Assembly: GCA_945859605.1 (NCBI GenBank)
Contig: OX243812.1
Location: forward strand, 53,356,093 to 53,420,092
Reading direction: 5' to 3'
Length of the DNA stretch: 64,000 nt
Source: Lumbricus rubellus
Lineage: Eukaryota > Annelida > Clitellata > Crassiclitellata > Lumbricidae
Shown here: piece by piece, positions 1-10,062 of the stretch
How positions within the stretch are numbered: position 1 is the stretch's first letter
Layout of the letters: every line of letters starts with the position of its first letter
The notes under the pieces: model-generated
What the model was told of the DNA's origin: nothing
Databases searched by the model: none
What the model saw: the letters and a program-made list of their open reading frames with translations, nothing else
Position numbers and translations under genes: made by a program

Positions 1-464
1 GTGAGTGTGTCTGGTTGCAGTTAGATACAAGTGGAATAGTGGAATCTTGTGATCCTTCACTTTATATAGCAGCATTTAAGGGAATTGTACACTTTTCTTG
101 TTTGTCCATTACTTTGGAACACTTTTTGCGCAGACGCACATGCTGTTACTTTTAGCTTGGCTGATGTTAACTACATTGTTCTATGTTAATTCTCACCCAT
201 ATACCGTAGCTCTCATAGACAGCTGTGCTGTTGATAGGTTCTTATAAACCGCAGCACAAGATTATAAGATATCTTATGTACATGCTATGTTATATACGTA
301 GTATATACATGTGGACAGGATGAAACATGAAACAAGCATTGTACCTGATGGAATAATTAATTGAAGTGAGCAAAGGTCATTCATCTACATCCATTGTCAC
401 CAAGTGGCTGGATAGTCAGCTGCAGCTGCTGCTGATGATGATGATTTGGAGGGTGGTGCTTTGG

Positions 465-1813
465 GTTGTGGATAGGGCATAGCCGGGTGCCGTTTTTCAA
501 CCGGGTACCGGGTCCGGGTAGTTCGAATAAAATCTGCCGGGTCCGGGTACCGGGTCCGGGTATTAAAAGTAATGGTTAATCTCTAAGCTGTATAGTATGT
601 CCCCACTTTGAATGCTGTCAAACGAACACCACTCAGTTTGTTAGCTACCTTTGGTGGAATTGAGTAAAACTCTTCCGTGTCAAAATTTTACTACAGTTGA
701 GTTCTACCACCTGGGGTTATTGATTGAGAGGTGTCAGTAATATCTGTTCATGAAAGGTCTCTGGTGATAGAATCATTCTATCATATAGAAATACTGATAT
801 GTCCAGTCAGGCAAGAGGAGGCCAGAGGCCCATGATAAACAGTCCTGTTTCTGTGGTCTATGCAGTGCAACTACATGTAGATATATTTCAAAGTGTACCA
901 TCCCTAATCTGTGAGAGGTATAGTTGTATACATGGTCATATAAGAGAGGGCCTATTAAGCTTGGCTGCAGAATTATATCAACAGGTGGAAGGTATCCCTT
1001 CTGACAAGTCCTATTAGTCTCTCTGACTTGAATGAGGGTGTGACAGACCAAACAGACTTTAAAGATAAGGGATTAACAGATGACCACTGGCCAACCTATA
1101 TAGCTACATGGTCAGTGAGCAGCACTTGTATAATATACACTCTTTCCCCCTTCCTATACTCCTTCATCCTCTGCAACTGTTCCTCCCCCTCATCATTCAC
1201 CATCTCCTTTCTCTTCTCTGTTAGATATTTCAAACAGCCAAGCAGCAGGAGGAAGAGGAAGGGGTAATAGAAGAGAAAGAGGAGGAAAGAAGAAGAGGAG
1301 GGGAGAAAGCATGAAAGAGGGTGTCACTCTACTACCTAAATGTATATATATATATACATGATTATTTAATATATATATACCATTCCCCTTCCTCTTCTCT
1401 TTCACAGTCTACCACTGTTCCTTTCAGAAAGGGGTAGTAGAAGAGAAAGAGGAGAAGGAGGAGGGAGGAGAGACAGCATGGAAGAGGGTGATACAGACTC
1501 TACCCTCCTCCTCTTTCCTCACCACCTTGCTGGTAGGCTGTTTGAAATAGGATAGTCTAACTCTAATATAAAGCATAATATAAAATTATAAAGCAACCAT
1601 CAGCAGGCTGTCTAATCTGTGATTGTCTGTTCATTGTACTATAATGCAGTTGAGAGATTTTGCAGGTTAAGCCCTTTGGTGTGTTGTATGCTATTAATAA
1701 TTACCCACCCGGCCCGGAAGACCTTTCATCACCGGTCCGGTTATCTGCCGGGTGTCAAATACCCCGCATTACCGGTTAACCGGGTCAGCACCCGGCTATG
1801 CCCTAGTTGTGGA
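465..1813. mobile_element. hAT-like nonautonomous transposon with 8-bp target duplication
   Basis: Inverted ends tagggcatagccgggtgc (from 473) and gcacccggctatgcccta (to 1805) are flanked by the perfect 8-bp direct repeat GTTGTGGA (465-472, 1806-1813). The 8-bp duplication and the TAGGG terminus point to the hAT superfamily. Subterminal sequence is crowded with CCGGGT(A/CC) hexamers, possible transposase sites. The centre is purine/pyrimidine-strand-biased (1190-1540) and partly inverted (gatatttcaaacagcc near 1225 against ggctgtttgaaata near 1534). No transposase frame was seen. Confidence 0.85.
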
Positions 1814-2237
1814 CAGTTGCTGTTGTCCTTGTTTATGTACTCTAACATTGTATACAGAAAACTTTAAGATATTCAAATATGTACATAATGTTTCAGTTTG
1901 ATTTTGTCATGTGTTTTTGTATGTACATATGATGTGCTTAGAATAATTGCATAAAGGAAATGCAATTTGTAATTGTGATCTGACATTTGTAAAATGCAAC
2001 ACTTTAAGAAAAAACTCATCAGTGACGTATTCCCGACCCGAAACAATGAAATTAATGTCGAATTATACGGACTTCAGAGGTTTTCGAGCCGCGTCTCTCA
2101 AGAGATACGATTCAAGCGGTGCTTGAATGCTTCTGGCAATGCTTCTGGACTGAGCTGTAGCAGTGAGCAGCAAGCGACAGTCAGGAGTCATAAATTCATT
2201 CATCATATAAATTCATATATTCATCCCTGAAAATTTA

Positions 2238-2292
2238 TGTAGTGCCCCTTCAAGAAGACTACTCAGAGGGGCTCCCAGCCACAGCTAAAGAG
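2238..2292 (-). mobile_element. SINE/LINE 3' tail fragment
   Basis: Read on the minus strand, this is the GGGAGC..CTCTGAGTAG...CTTGAAGGGGC.CTA tail shared by the SINEs and L2-like relics elsewhere in the window. Only the tail is present. Confidence 0.5.
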
Positions 2293-2347
2293 GTGCATCT
2301 GGTAAAAACTAGAAAGCAGGCAAATTGTACTGTGGTAGTAAGTGCAG

Positions 2348-2481
2348 TGCAAGTGGGAATCCATTCTAGGTGGAGGGGCCAACAATCGGGAAGGCTCAAC
2401 ACTGTCTGACCGAGGAGCAGGACCAAGGTCTCCCTTAGCTGAAGAGCGCAGAACTCAACAGAAGGCTAAGTTGGAGATAGA
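2348..2481 (+). CDS. Possible internal coding exon, coiled-coil-like, gene unknown
   Basis: Between an acceptor-like gtgcag (ending 2347) and a perfect donor gtaagt (starting 2482) lies one open frame of 44 codons plus two bases. It begins CKWESILGGGANNREGS and ends SPLAEERRTQQKAKLEIERQ. The charged Glu/Arg/Lys/Gln end looks like a coiled-coil segment of a large cytoskeletal or signalling protein. The flanks carry stops in this frame (TAG TAA just upstream, TAA at the donor), as expected of an exon. The acceptor lacks a clear pyrimidine tract, and the phase (2 nt out) does not fit the first visible IP6K exon. I do not recognise the protein. It could be an upstream gene, an exon nested in an IP6K intron, or chance. 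Confidence 0.4.
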
Positions 2482-2499
2482 GCGACAGAGATCAGATAA

Positions 2500-3170
2500 G
2501 TAAGTAGGATAAAGTGCAATACCTTGTGAGACGCTGCCAGACGCATGCTGTTGTTCTATACAGGAGATGCGATGCATGGCAGAGATCTATAGCCTGTGTT
2601 TATTTCAAGTAGCTGTGAACATATTTGCTGGAAGTTGTGTTTAGATTTTCATAAAGTATTACCCCATCCTTTCTGTTGATTCAAGCAGCAAATTCATTCT
2701 TCAGTTAATGCGAATTCTTGTCAGACAAGTAGCTAATCTAACCGTCATCTGCTTGTTATGGTCTAGATGTGATAGTGCAATAATAATCATTTACTAAATG
2801 ATTTTTTATCGCACCTCTTCAAAAATAGACTTGACAGAAATGTTCGAAACCTAATGCCTAAAAATTATGATGAAGTAGAATAGTTTTCAAGCACTTACTG
2901 ACTAGAGGGCAGTAGAGGTAGAGAAAGACCAAAGAGTTCATTTGTTGGGTGCAAGATAACTTATTATTGCAGAAAGTTGTAGCAACGATGACGGCAAAGT
3001 TTTTCTGCTGCCTGTGTACGTTTGACATGCATGCTTAGATCGTGGAAATAAATCTCTTGTCGGTTTGTGGCCATATCTTGGCATCAGCTGTTTCTTGTTG
3101 GTTACTTACCTATAAGACAGCAGCAGCAGCAGTCTGATTTATTGTGTTATTAACTACATGTGCGTGAAAC
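2500..3170. other. Stretch with no recognised feature
   Basis: AT-rich sequence. No coding frame with splice context, RNA gene or terminal-repeat structure was seen. Confidence 0.4.
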
Positions 3171-3173
3171 CGT

Positions 3174-3267
3174 ATCCATCTATCTGGATGATCGCTCAGC
3201 TATCCATCTATCCATCTATCTGGATGATCGCTCAGCTATCCATCTATCTGGATGATTGCTCAGCTGG
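3174..3267 (+). repeat. Short tandem repeat, unit ending GGATGATCGCTCAGCTATCC
   Basis: Three near-identical copies of a unit containing ctatctggatgatcgctcag, joined by variable numbers of tatccatc. The last copy has one substitution (atcg to attg). Confidence 0.8.
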
Positions 3268-4309
3268 AAATGCCGATCATGACGTAATAGGTTTACTGCT
3301 CTGCTGCTGAAGGTGTAGTAGAGAGCGAGCCTGGAGCATGTATTTAATGCGCAGTTGTTTTGATTTGTTGACTGATCATTTGGTAATAGTGGGACTGGTA
3401 TGTGGTGGGGGCAATGAACACATGTGAATGTGTGTAGCATGTAGCTATGTGATTTAGCAACCTGATGAAGCCATATATAGACTACCAAAGGGAGCTGTTC
3501 GGTATTCCCATGCGGTATTCCCATGCAGCCTCCTCTGTGAATCTGTTTGACGGGTGTCAGTTCGGTAGTCAAGGAGCCAACAGGTCTCTGTGCTATCAGG
3601 TCAGGAGGATTCGATGAAACACAGTCACTGAGCAGCGCCTGAAAACATGGCCTTTTGTGTGGAAGTGTACTTTGTTTTGCCTGGGTTGGATCATGGATGG
3701 GAAAGTGTGGGGGGCTCTGTGCTACACAGCTGGTGTTGACTTGCAATAACATGGGCAACAACACAACACACAAGGGCAACGCCACTTGTGTGCTATACTA
3801 CTAAAGTTGGCTTGGTGTTTGCTGAATATGGCAAGTGCGTGTGATCAGCATATAGGTGTGTATGTATATTGGAACAGTAATGTGTCTGAAGTCATGCTTT
3901 TGTAGCAGCCAACAGCCTTTTGTAACCTGACTTCAGTTACCTTCCAGTGATGGATCTGTTTTGACCTCTTAGATGGCAACCTCGTTGTTAAACGGTTTGC
4001 ATTGTTGTTGGTTGATCAGTAGAGACTTAGTGAAATTCACAGCTGCTTTACAAGTGGAAATTGGAATATGTTGTAGACCAAGGCATGCAAACTTAAATTG
4101 TAGCTTATATTGCTGCTGTTGATATCTATCCATATGTTTAACTAAAGATGGAAAGATACAAATACATAGTTAAACATACAGATGGGTATCAACTATGCAT
4201 TTGTATCTTTCCATTTCTGTCCTGGAATGGACTCCACACTACTCTTTGCCATGCATGCCTTCTGTGTTGGTCTCTGTCTCATTTTTCACTGTTTTTAAGA
4301 CTCTTTTCC

Positions 4310-4690
4310 GCCAGGGTTGGGCTGAGAGCGCTACTGAGTAGGCAACCTTGAAGGGGGCGCTCTATCAAAGTGCTGTAAACAAATAAATAAATATACTGTG
4401 TATATACAATACATGTATAAGTGTGTGTGTGTGTGCGCTGTGTATATCTATGCATAGATCTATGTATGTTTGGAATTCTTCCCTGTTTCAGCTTATTTAA
4501 ACGTAAGCTTAAAAAATCACTTGATGGAGGCTGTCTCCTGCCAATCTTCTGTATATCATCTGGCAATCATCCAAGGCCTACTTTCTTTAATCTGTTTTTT
4601 ACTGCTCTGCTAGCTGTTTACCCCATGGATAGAATTACTAAATGCATAAATATGGACACACCCAACATCACCCTAAGATTTAGTTAACTA
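4310..4690 (+). mobile_element. Decayed L2/CR1-like LINE 3' fragments
   Basis: The tail motif ..GAGCGCTACTGAGTAGG..CTTGAAGGGGGCGCT lies at 4323-4362. A separate stretch at 4480-4530 translates as CFSLFKRKLKKSL, like the FK.KLK..L end of L2/CR1 reverse transcriptases. Both are heavily decayed. Confidence 0.45.
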
Positions 4691-5257
4691 GTTAGGACAT
4701 ATTTTTCTCATATTTCCATAACCTGTTGCTGTTTATTATTTTCACTGGTATTTTGGTAGCACTGACAGCATGAGAGTTTAGTCCTTTATGGATTCCATCC
4801 ATTTGCTTTTTTTTGCTTGCTCGAATATTCCTTGAGTGTTAAAAGATGTTTATTATTATTATTTTAAAAAACTGTGGTTGAGGTTTGTGCATTTATAAAT
4901 GCAAGTTTACGAGAAGTATGCATAGCCTTATTCCAATCTGATTTATCTCAGGACTGATGATATCTTTTATCTGTATATCAAATGTATATTTTTTACCTCT
5001 GCAGTGATACATTTTGCAGTATATGATAAGTATACATTATTCATATACAGTCTTTCAAGCATATTATTTAAGTACTTCTTTACAGTGAAAACTTGACAGG
5101 TTACCACAGCCCTTGCTGTAGGGTAGACCTGTAATATTAAATGGTACTGTCAATATGTACATATAACTGACAACTAACTGTATACATGCATCTTTATGTT
5201 TTATTTGCATTGATGCCTATTCCTTGGTTTTGATCAATGCTGGTTTATGTTTTTGTG

Positions 5258-5674
5258 TAAGGCCTAAAAAAATTGTTGTGTTTCCGGTAGCCCAACCGAC
5301 CCTCTTTTATTGCCGCGACTCAAACATTTTTGTAAAAAAATTTATTAAAAAATTATAAAAAAATTAATTTAAAAAAACAAAAAATTTTACATTTGTATTG
5401 ACATAACAGAAAAGACGCCAACAAAATGAAATTAATAGGACTGTTTTCTAGAGCAGTTTTAGGTGCAGACAGTCTGGAAATAGGCAGTTTATACTTGCTT
5501 AGAACACATACTTTGTTGCAGCGTGTACCATTGTGCAAAAAAGACTAGCGGCGTATACTTTTTTCGGATAGTCACTGCATAAAAATAGTTTCCAAAATAA
5601 AAATATTTTCCGACCTACCTACCCAATTCTTTTTAGCTCTGTTACCGGAAACACAACATTTTTGTTAGGCCTAA
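5258..5674. mobile_element. MITE with about 31-bp terminal inverted repeats (copy 1)
   Basis: It opens taaggcctaaaaaaattg, then ttgtgtttccggta, and closes taccggaaacacaacat, then ttttgttaggcctaa. The interior is A/T homopolymer-rich. A second copy in opposite orientation lies at 22579-22967, so this is a dispersed family. Target duplication is unclear (perhaps TAA); superfamily unassigned. Confidence 0.75.
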
Positions 5675-6373
5675 GTTCATAAAATCCAAAGTCTCCATAG
5701 TCCATATCATGTTTTATTATTTTATAGGCCTCTTGCTCACAAAAGGTGAATCCTTATGATCTATGCCTTTTGTTTATGCATTTCCGTGGGGTGGATTGAT
5801 TTTTGCAGTAAACTTTAATACAGGCACATGCCTTATTAGATCCGAGTTTGTACTAAAATAAATAAATGCTGGATTTTCATAAAGCCTTTTGTACTGTGCT
5901 TGTGCTGATAAATGTTTATTTTTTATAGTTTTACTATCCATCTTTTTGGCTGAAAGTAGGCCTGCTTTGTTTGTTTATTGGAGCAGAGCGATGGTATGGA
6001 ACTGGTTCTTTCCGTCTATTAATACTTCTCTCAGAGAAGAAGATTGTTACGTGGTATCTTAACTGGGATCCATAGACTTCTGGCTGGAAATCCTAGGTAG
6101 CGGAGGCCGTTGTTTTCAACCATGTTTATCTCGCAATGAGGCCAAGCAAGTATGCGGTCAAATCAGGCCGTGGCAAAAACAGTTCCATGCTTTATTTTGA
6201 TTTCATATATTTTGGTGCGCATGACGAGGATAAGAACCTACATTTTGTAAAAATGGAATCGTGCCACTTATGTCAATGCAGAGCTCTGCTTTGTTCATCA
6301 AGCTTTTTTACTCTTACTTCTTGTTCCCTATGCACAATTGCACATGCTTCTATCAGGTAGCAATGCTCTTTCT

Positions 6374-6530
6374 CGGTTGCTTGCTATGGTTTGGAGTGGG
6401 CTACCCCTTCTGACATGTTCTATCGCAATCTTAAAACTGTCCTCTGTAGCCGAGTTGTGTTGGGAGCGCTTCTGAGTAGTAACCTTGTAGGGTCACTGTA
6501 TAAATCTTTGTAATGAATGATGAATTAATA
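6374..6530 (+). mobile_element. L2-like LINE 3' relic
   Basis: Translation VWSGLPLL...ILKLSS resembles the W..LP......F...LK end of L2 reverse transcriptase. It is followed by the tail gggagcgcttctgagtag, then ccttgtagggtcactgtata, and a degenerate gaatgaatga end. Confidence 0.5.
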
Positions 6531-7496
6531 CACTAACTTAAAAACTGTTTTATTTAAATTTTGCCTTTCTACACATATTGCAAAGTGAATAGGTTATGAG
6601 CTGTAGAACTGATTTGACACACCAACTGATTTTGTTGACTGGGCACGTCAAGCTGAAGCTAGATATTTTGTGCTGGAAACAGGAGTAACTCTGGTCGTAC
6701 TTTGTACATGTGCTCTGACAGGTGGTTGTCAAGTTTATGTCTAGCTTAAGTTGTTTTAAAAGATGGCATTGAGTTTTACTGTCTCATAAATGCTGACACA
6801 GGAGACCATGGTTGACCTCGCTTGATCTGTTTTAAATGGTTTGGCTTGTGCACAGTTCGGTGGTGAGAGGGTAAGTTGAGTCGAGGTTAAAGCTTGCCCC
6901 TACCACAATATTTTCGACGTTTAGGTATATTCCAAGCTAAAGAAAAGTGGTGTGCAAAAATTTAATAGAATATTGAAGAAAATGTTTTAAGGTAAAAGCC
7001 CGTTAACACAAACTTTGTTGCTATTCAAAGAAACTGTATTTCATGCAAAGAAACTGTTTAAGCAATTTGTTGTGAAATGTAAAAAAAGAATATTCCAAGT
7101 TAAGATTTAAGAACCCTAAAGTTGAACAATATTTATATAAAAACCTGTAGGACTATATAAAAACTGTCAAGTGGGCAACAAATGTTTGAACTTCAGATTT
7201 CTAAATAATAACAAATACTGAAAGTTGCATGACAGTGTCAGCTTCTTTGCCAAAAATATTGTGCATGAATTTACTTTCCAAAAGGACTATTAATTAGCTG
7301 ATGGCATGCATTTGCATCCTGGTTGTGCTTGACCTCAGCCGGGTGAATGTGAGTTGTTAAATATGTTTGATTTATAATTACTGTCACAGAAGAAAGTACT
7401 AAATATCAGTTGGTTTTTAATATGGAGATGTTCATGTCATCAGGATTTTGATTATGTTCATTGCAAGACATTGCATATTTTGGATTTAAGTTCTGA

Positions 7497-8327
7497 TTGG
7501 GGGTGATTTCGTGTCAATTCAACCAAATTTACAACCAAAATTGACATGACCGACTCAGATTTACTTGAAATTTGGCACAATTGTTGGGTCACACGAGACA
7601 TGTGTAAACCCAAGAAAAAAACTTTTTGGGTCGACTACTTCCCGAGATACGGGTCGTCAAACTTTGACCCAAAACGCTCGACCATTTTCCTTTGGACGTC
7701 TGTATCTCAGCTTGTATAAGAGCTAGAATGGTGTTCTTGGTGTCATTATTTAGCTCTTTTGATGAACTATCTGAGTAGATTATTTATGACTGTTTTAAAG
7801 TTAAACATAGCGACCATATTTGACAATTTAGCACTTTGACCTTGATTTTGACCCTTGAGGTTCTTTTTTAAAATCTGAAAAAAATCAAACCTATAGCTTG
7901 AATGGTCTTGAACATCCCCTGAAAAAATCAGAATGGGATCTCTAATGGTTCTTTCGCTATAATTATTTTGTCTATAATTCCACTCAAAATTCGAGTTCGA
8001 CATATGGGCGATTCCAGTTTCAGACGACTGGATATTGAAATTCGCACAGAATTATAGAAATTTCAGCTCTTCAAAAGAGCTAAATAATGACACCAAGAAC
8101 ACCATTCTAGCTCTTATACAAGCTGAGATACAGACGTCCAAAGGAAAATGGTCAAGCGTTTTGGGTCAAAGTTTGACGACCTGTATCTCGGGAAGTTGTT
8201 GACCCAAAAAAATTTGTTTGCAGGTTTTTACATGTCTTGCCTAGACCAACAAGTGTGCCAAATTTCAAGTAAATCTGAATCGGTCATGTCAATCATGTTG
8301 GTTGATTTGACATGGAATCACCCTTGG
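7497..8327. mobile_element. Foldback element with about 270-bp inverted arms
   Basis: The arms 7501-7790 and 8040-8323 are near-perfect inverted copies, opening gggtgattt and closing aatcaccc. A candidate TTGG duplication flanks the element (7497-7500, 8324-8327), but four bases could be chance. The open frames at 7767-8003 (-) and 8148-8426 (+) come from the arms and are not genes. No transposase seen. Confidence 0.75.
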
Positions 8328-8400
8328 CTGACATGCACGGATGTATTATATAATTACCATTGCATCAAGCTGTATTTTCTATTTGTGTATGAATGTCTGA

Positions 8401-8598
8401 GCACTTGCTATAGCACCCCTTCATGATGAATCTTTCTACTCAGAGGCACTCCCGACTGACTACGGACACTGAATTGGAGTTTTGCGAGCGCATGGGCAAG
8501 TGTGAGTGAAAGACTTGCTCAGAGTCCGGCTTGAGGTGTATTCAAATCCGCAACTTTCTGGTTCCAAGGCACCAAACATACCCCTACACTACCGTGCC
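8401..8598 (-). mobile_element. tRNA-derived SINE (diverged copy)
   Basis: On the minus strand it runs ggcacggtagtgtagggg..., a B-box-like ggatttgaatac segment, ..gagcaagtc, ..gggagtgcctctgagtag and ggggtgctata. It is the same family as the copies at 16900, 44001, 54421 and 60584, more diverged. Confidence 0.65.
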
Positions 8599-9645
8599 AA
8601 CATGTGTAGTATTAATGAGTAGTATCAGTGATGATGCCTTTTGCATTTGTACTGGGATACAATACTGGGCTAGAATTGTCTATGGGATTCAGGAAAGCTA
8701 ATGAATGGTTGCTACAAGTTAAAGAAATTATAGATTTTCAGTACCTGAAGCTGTGAATAGTTAAATTGGTTCTAGTACAATAAATATAATTAAATATTAA
8801 TTATATAACTAGTGATCAATAAAAAATAGGGATGTGCATGTGTTCTGACAAGTTGAGAGGTTGTACCTATAATGCCAAGGTTCATTGATTGACCAAAGTA
8901 TGCCTTGTTCAATGTTCAATGTTCATTTTCTTTTGGAGTCTTGTGTCACCATTGCATGAACTAGCAAAGTTATGTACACATACATATAGAGCACCAGTCA
9001 AGAATCTCACAATAGCGTTTAACGTGGCAATCTAACAAATCTAGAAAGCTGCATCCTAAGATGACTTGGAAATGTTTATTGAGTTGCTGTGATGAAATAG
9101 TTCAGTAATTCGATGGTAGTTTGTAATGAATGAGAAAGCACAATGTGCCCTCAATGTCATGCAGAAACAACTAAAAGAACCATGCAGCTCAAGAGTTCTT
9201 CTGATGAACTAGATTTTGACGGACAGTATGGATGGTTTTCATGTGATGCACAGAGCTGTGGATGGCTGAATTCACTAATGGCTAGGTGCTTGGCACTCTG
9301 CTGGCATCACTGATGTTCATTTAGCAGTGTTCACTGCTGATTTTCTTGTTGCACACTGATATATTGCCATACTAATCCAGTGATATTTGTCCAGATTGTT
9401 TATTTATTGGGTCTAATGTTTTACACTGACTTGGCTGAAGTCTAGCTTCAATAGGTTAACATGCATTTCAGGTCCTTTACAGTGTGAATGCTGTAGGAAT
9501 GTTTAGTGGGGTGATCAGGGCAAGCACTTGTTGTGATGGCTCATCACAAGTGTAAACAGTAAACTTGATGGCACTACGATTACAAATTTACAATTGTGTG
9601 TGATGGTTGTATTGCTTGTGTGAATCTACTTTCAATGCCCTGTTT

Positions 9646-9768
9646 GTATGCTGTGTGTCTGTTGTATGCTGTGTGTCTGTTGTATGCTGTGCAGGTGTTG
9701 TATGCTGTGTGTCTGTTGTATGCTGTACAATGTGTACATGAGCTGTGTGTCTGTTGTATGCTGTGCAG
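9646..9768 (+). repeat. 18-bp G/T-rich minisatellite abutting the IP6K splice acceptor
   Basis: Tandem copies of ctgttgtatgctgtgtgt with variants. The variant tgctgtgcaggtgttgt occurs twice, once at the true exon boundary (AG at 9767-9768) and once 74 bp upstream (AG at 9693-9694). The usual pyrimidine tract is replaced by a TG-rich array. Confidence 0.85.
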
Positions 9769-9994
9769 GTGTTGTTGAGGTGACAATTCATGAGGACAGT
9801 GATGGCTACATGACTCTCGTCGCCTGTCCTCGACTGCGGAAGAACTCCCTGTCATCGTCACTGCCGACCCTCTATGACGATGCCTCCTCGCAGGCTAACT
9901 CCACTGCTTCGGCCGAGGACGATGCTGCGCAGTCGGATTCGGAATCGGAGAAATGCCATAACTCATGCTTGGCTCATGACAACAGCCACCACAG
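9769..9994 (+). CDS. IP6K: IP6K exon with DSDGY block (first visible coding exon)
   Basis: The acceptor is tgctgtgcag before 9769 and the donor is CACAG|gtaacc after 9994. Translation opens with GVVEVTIHEDSDGYMTLV, which matches the IP6K segment GVV..(E/G)DSDGY.NLVA. A low-complexity Ser/Ala/Asp-rich linker follows, as is usual between the N-terminal block and the kinase core in this family. The exon completes a split Gly codon from an upstream exon not found here and ends with two bases of an Arg codon completed by the next exon. Its acceptor sits at the end of an 18-bp G/T-rich minisatellite that carries a second copy of the same splice site. Confidence 0.9.
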
Positions 9995-10062
9995 GTAACC
10001 GTTGGAATTTTTAACGAATTTTACCTGGTCACCGTGTAGCTGAACTACTTTTAAATGCACCC

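Noticed and set aside
398..415. Peptide HQVAG followed by a stop, reminiscent of the missing IP6K N-terminal HQVGGH
   Set aside because: Too short, stopped at once, no splice sites; coincidence.
3216..3785. 189-codon minus-strand ORF with a hydrophobic start
   Set aside because: It runs through a tandem repeat, has no recognised domain, and shows no splice or promoter context; most likely chance.
6136..6360. 74-codon ORF MRPSKYAVKSGRG...
   Set aside because: No homology or splice context and next to a LINE relic.
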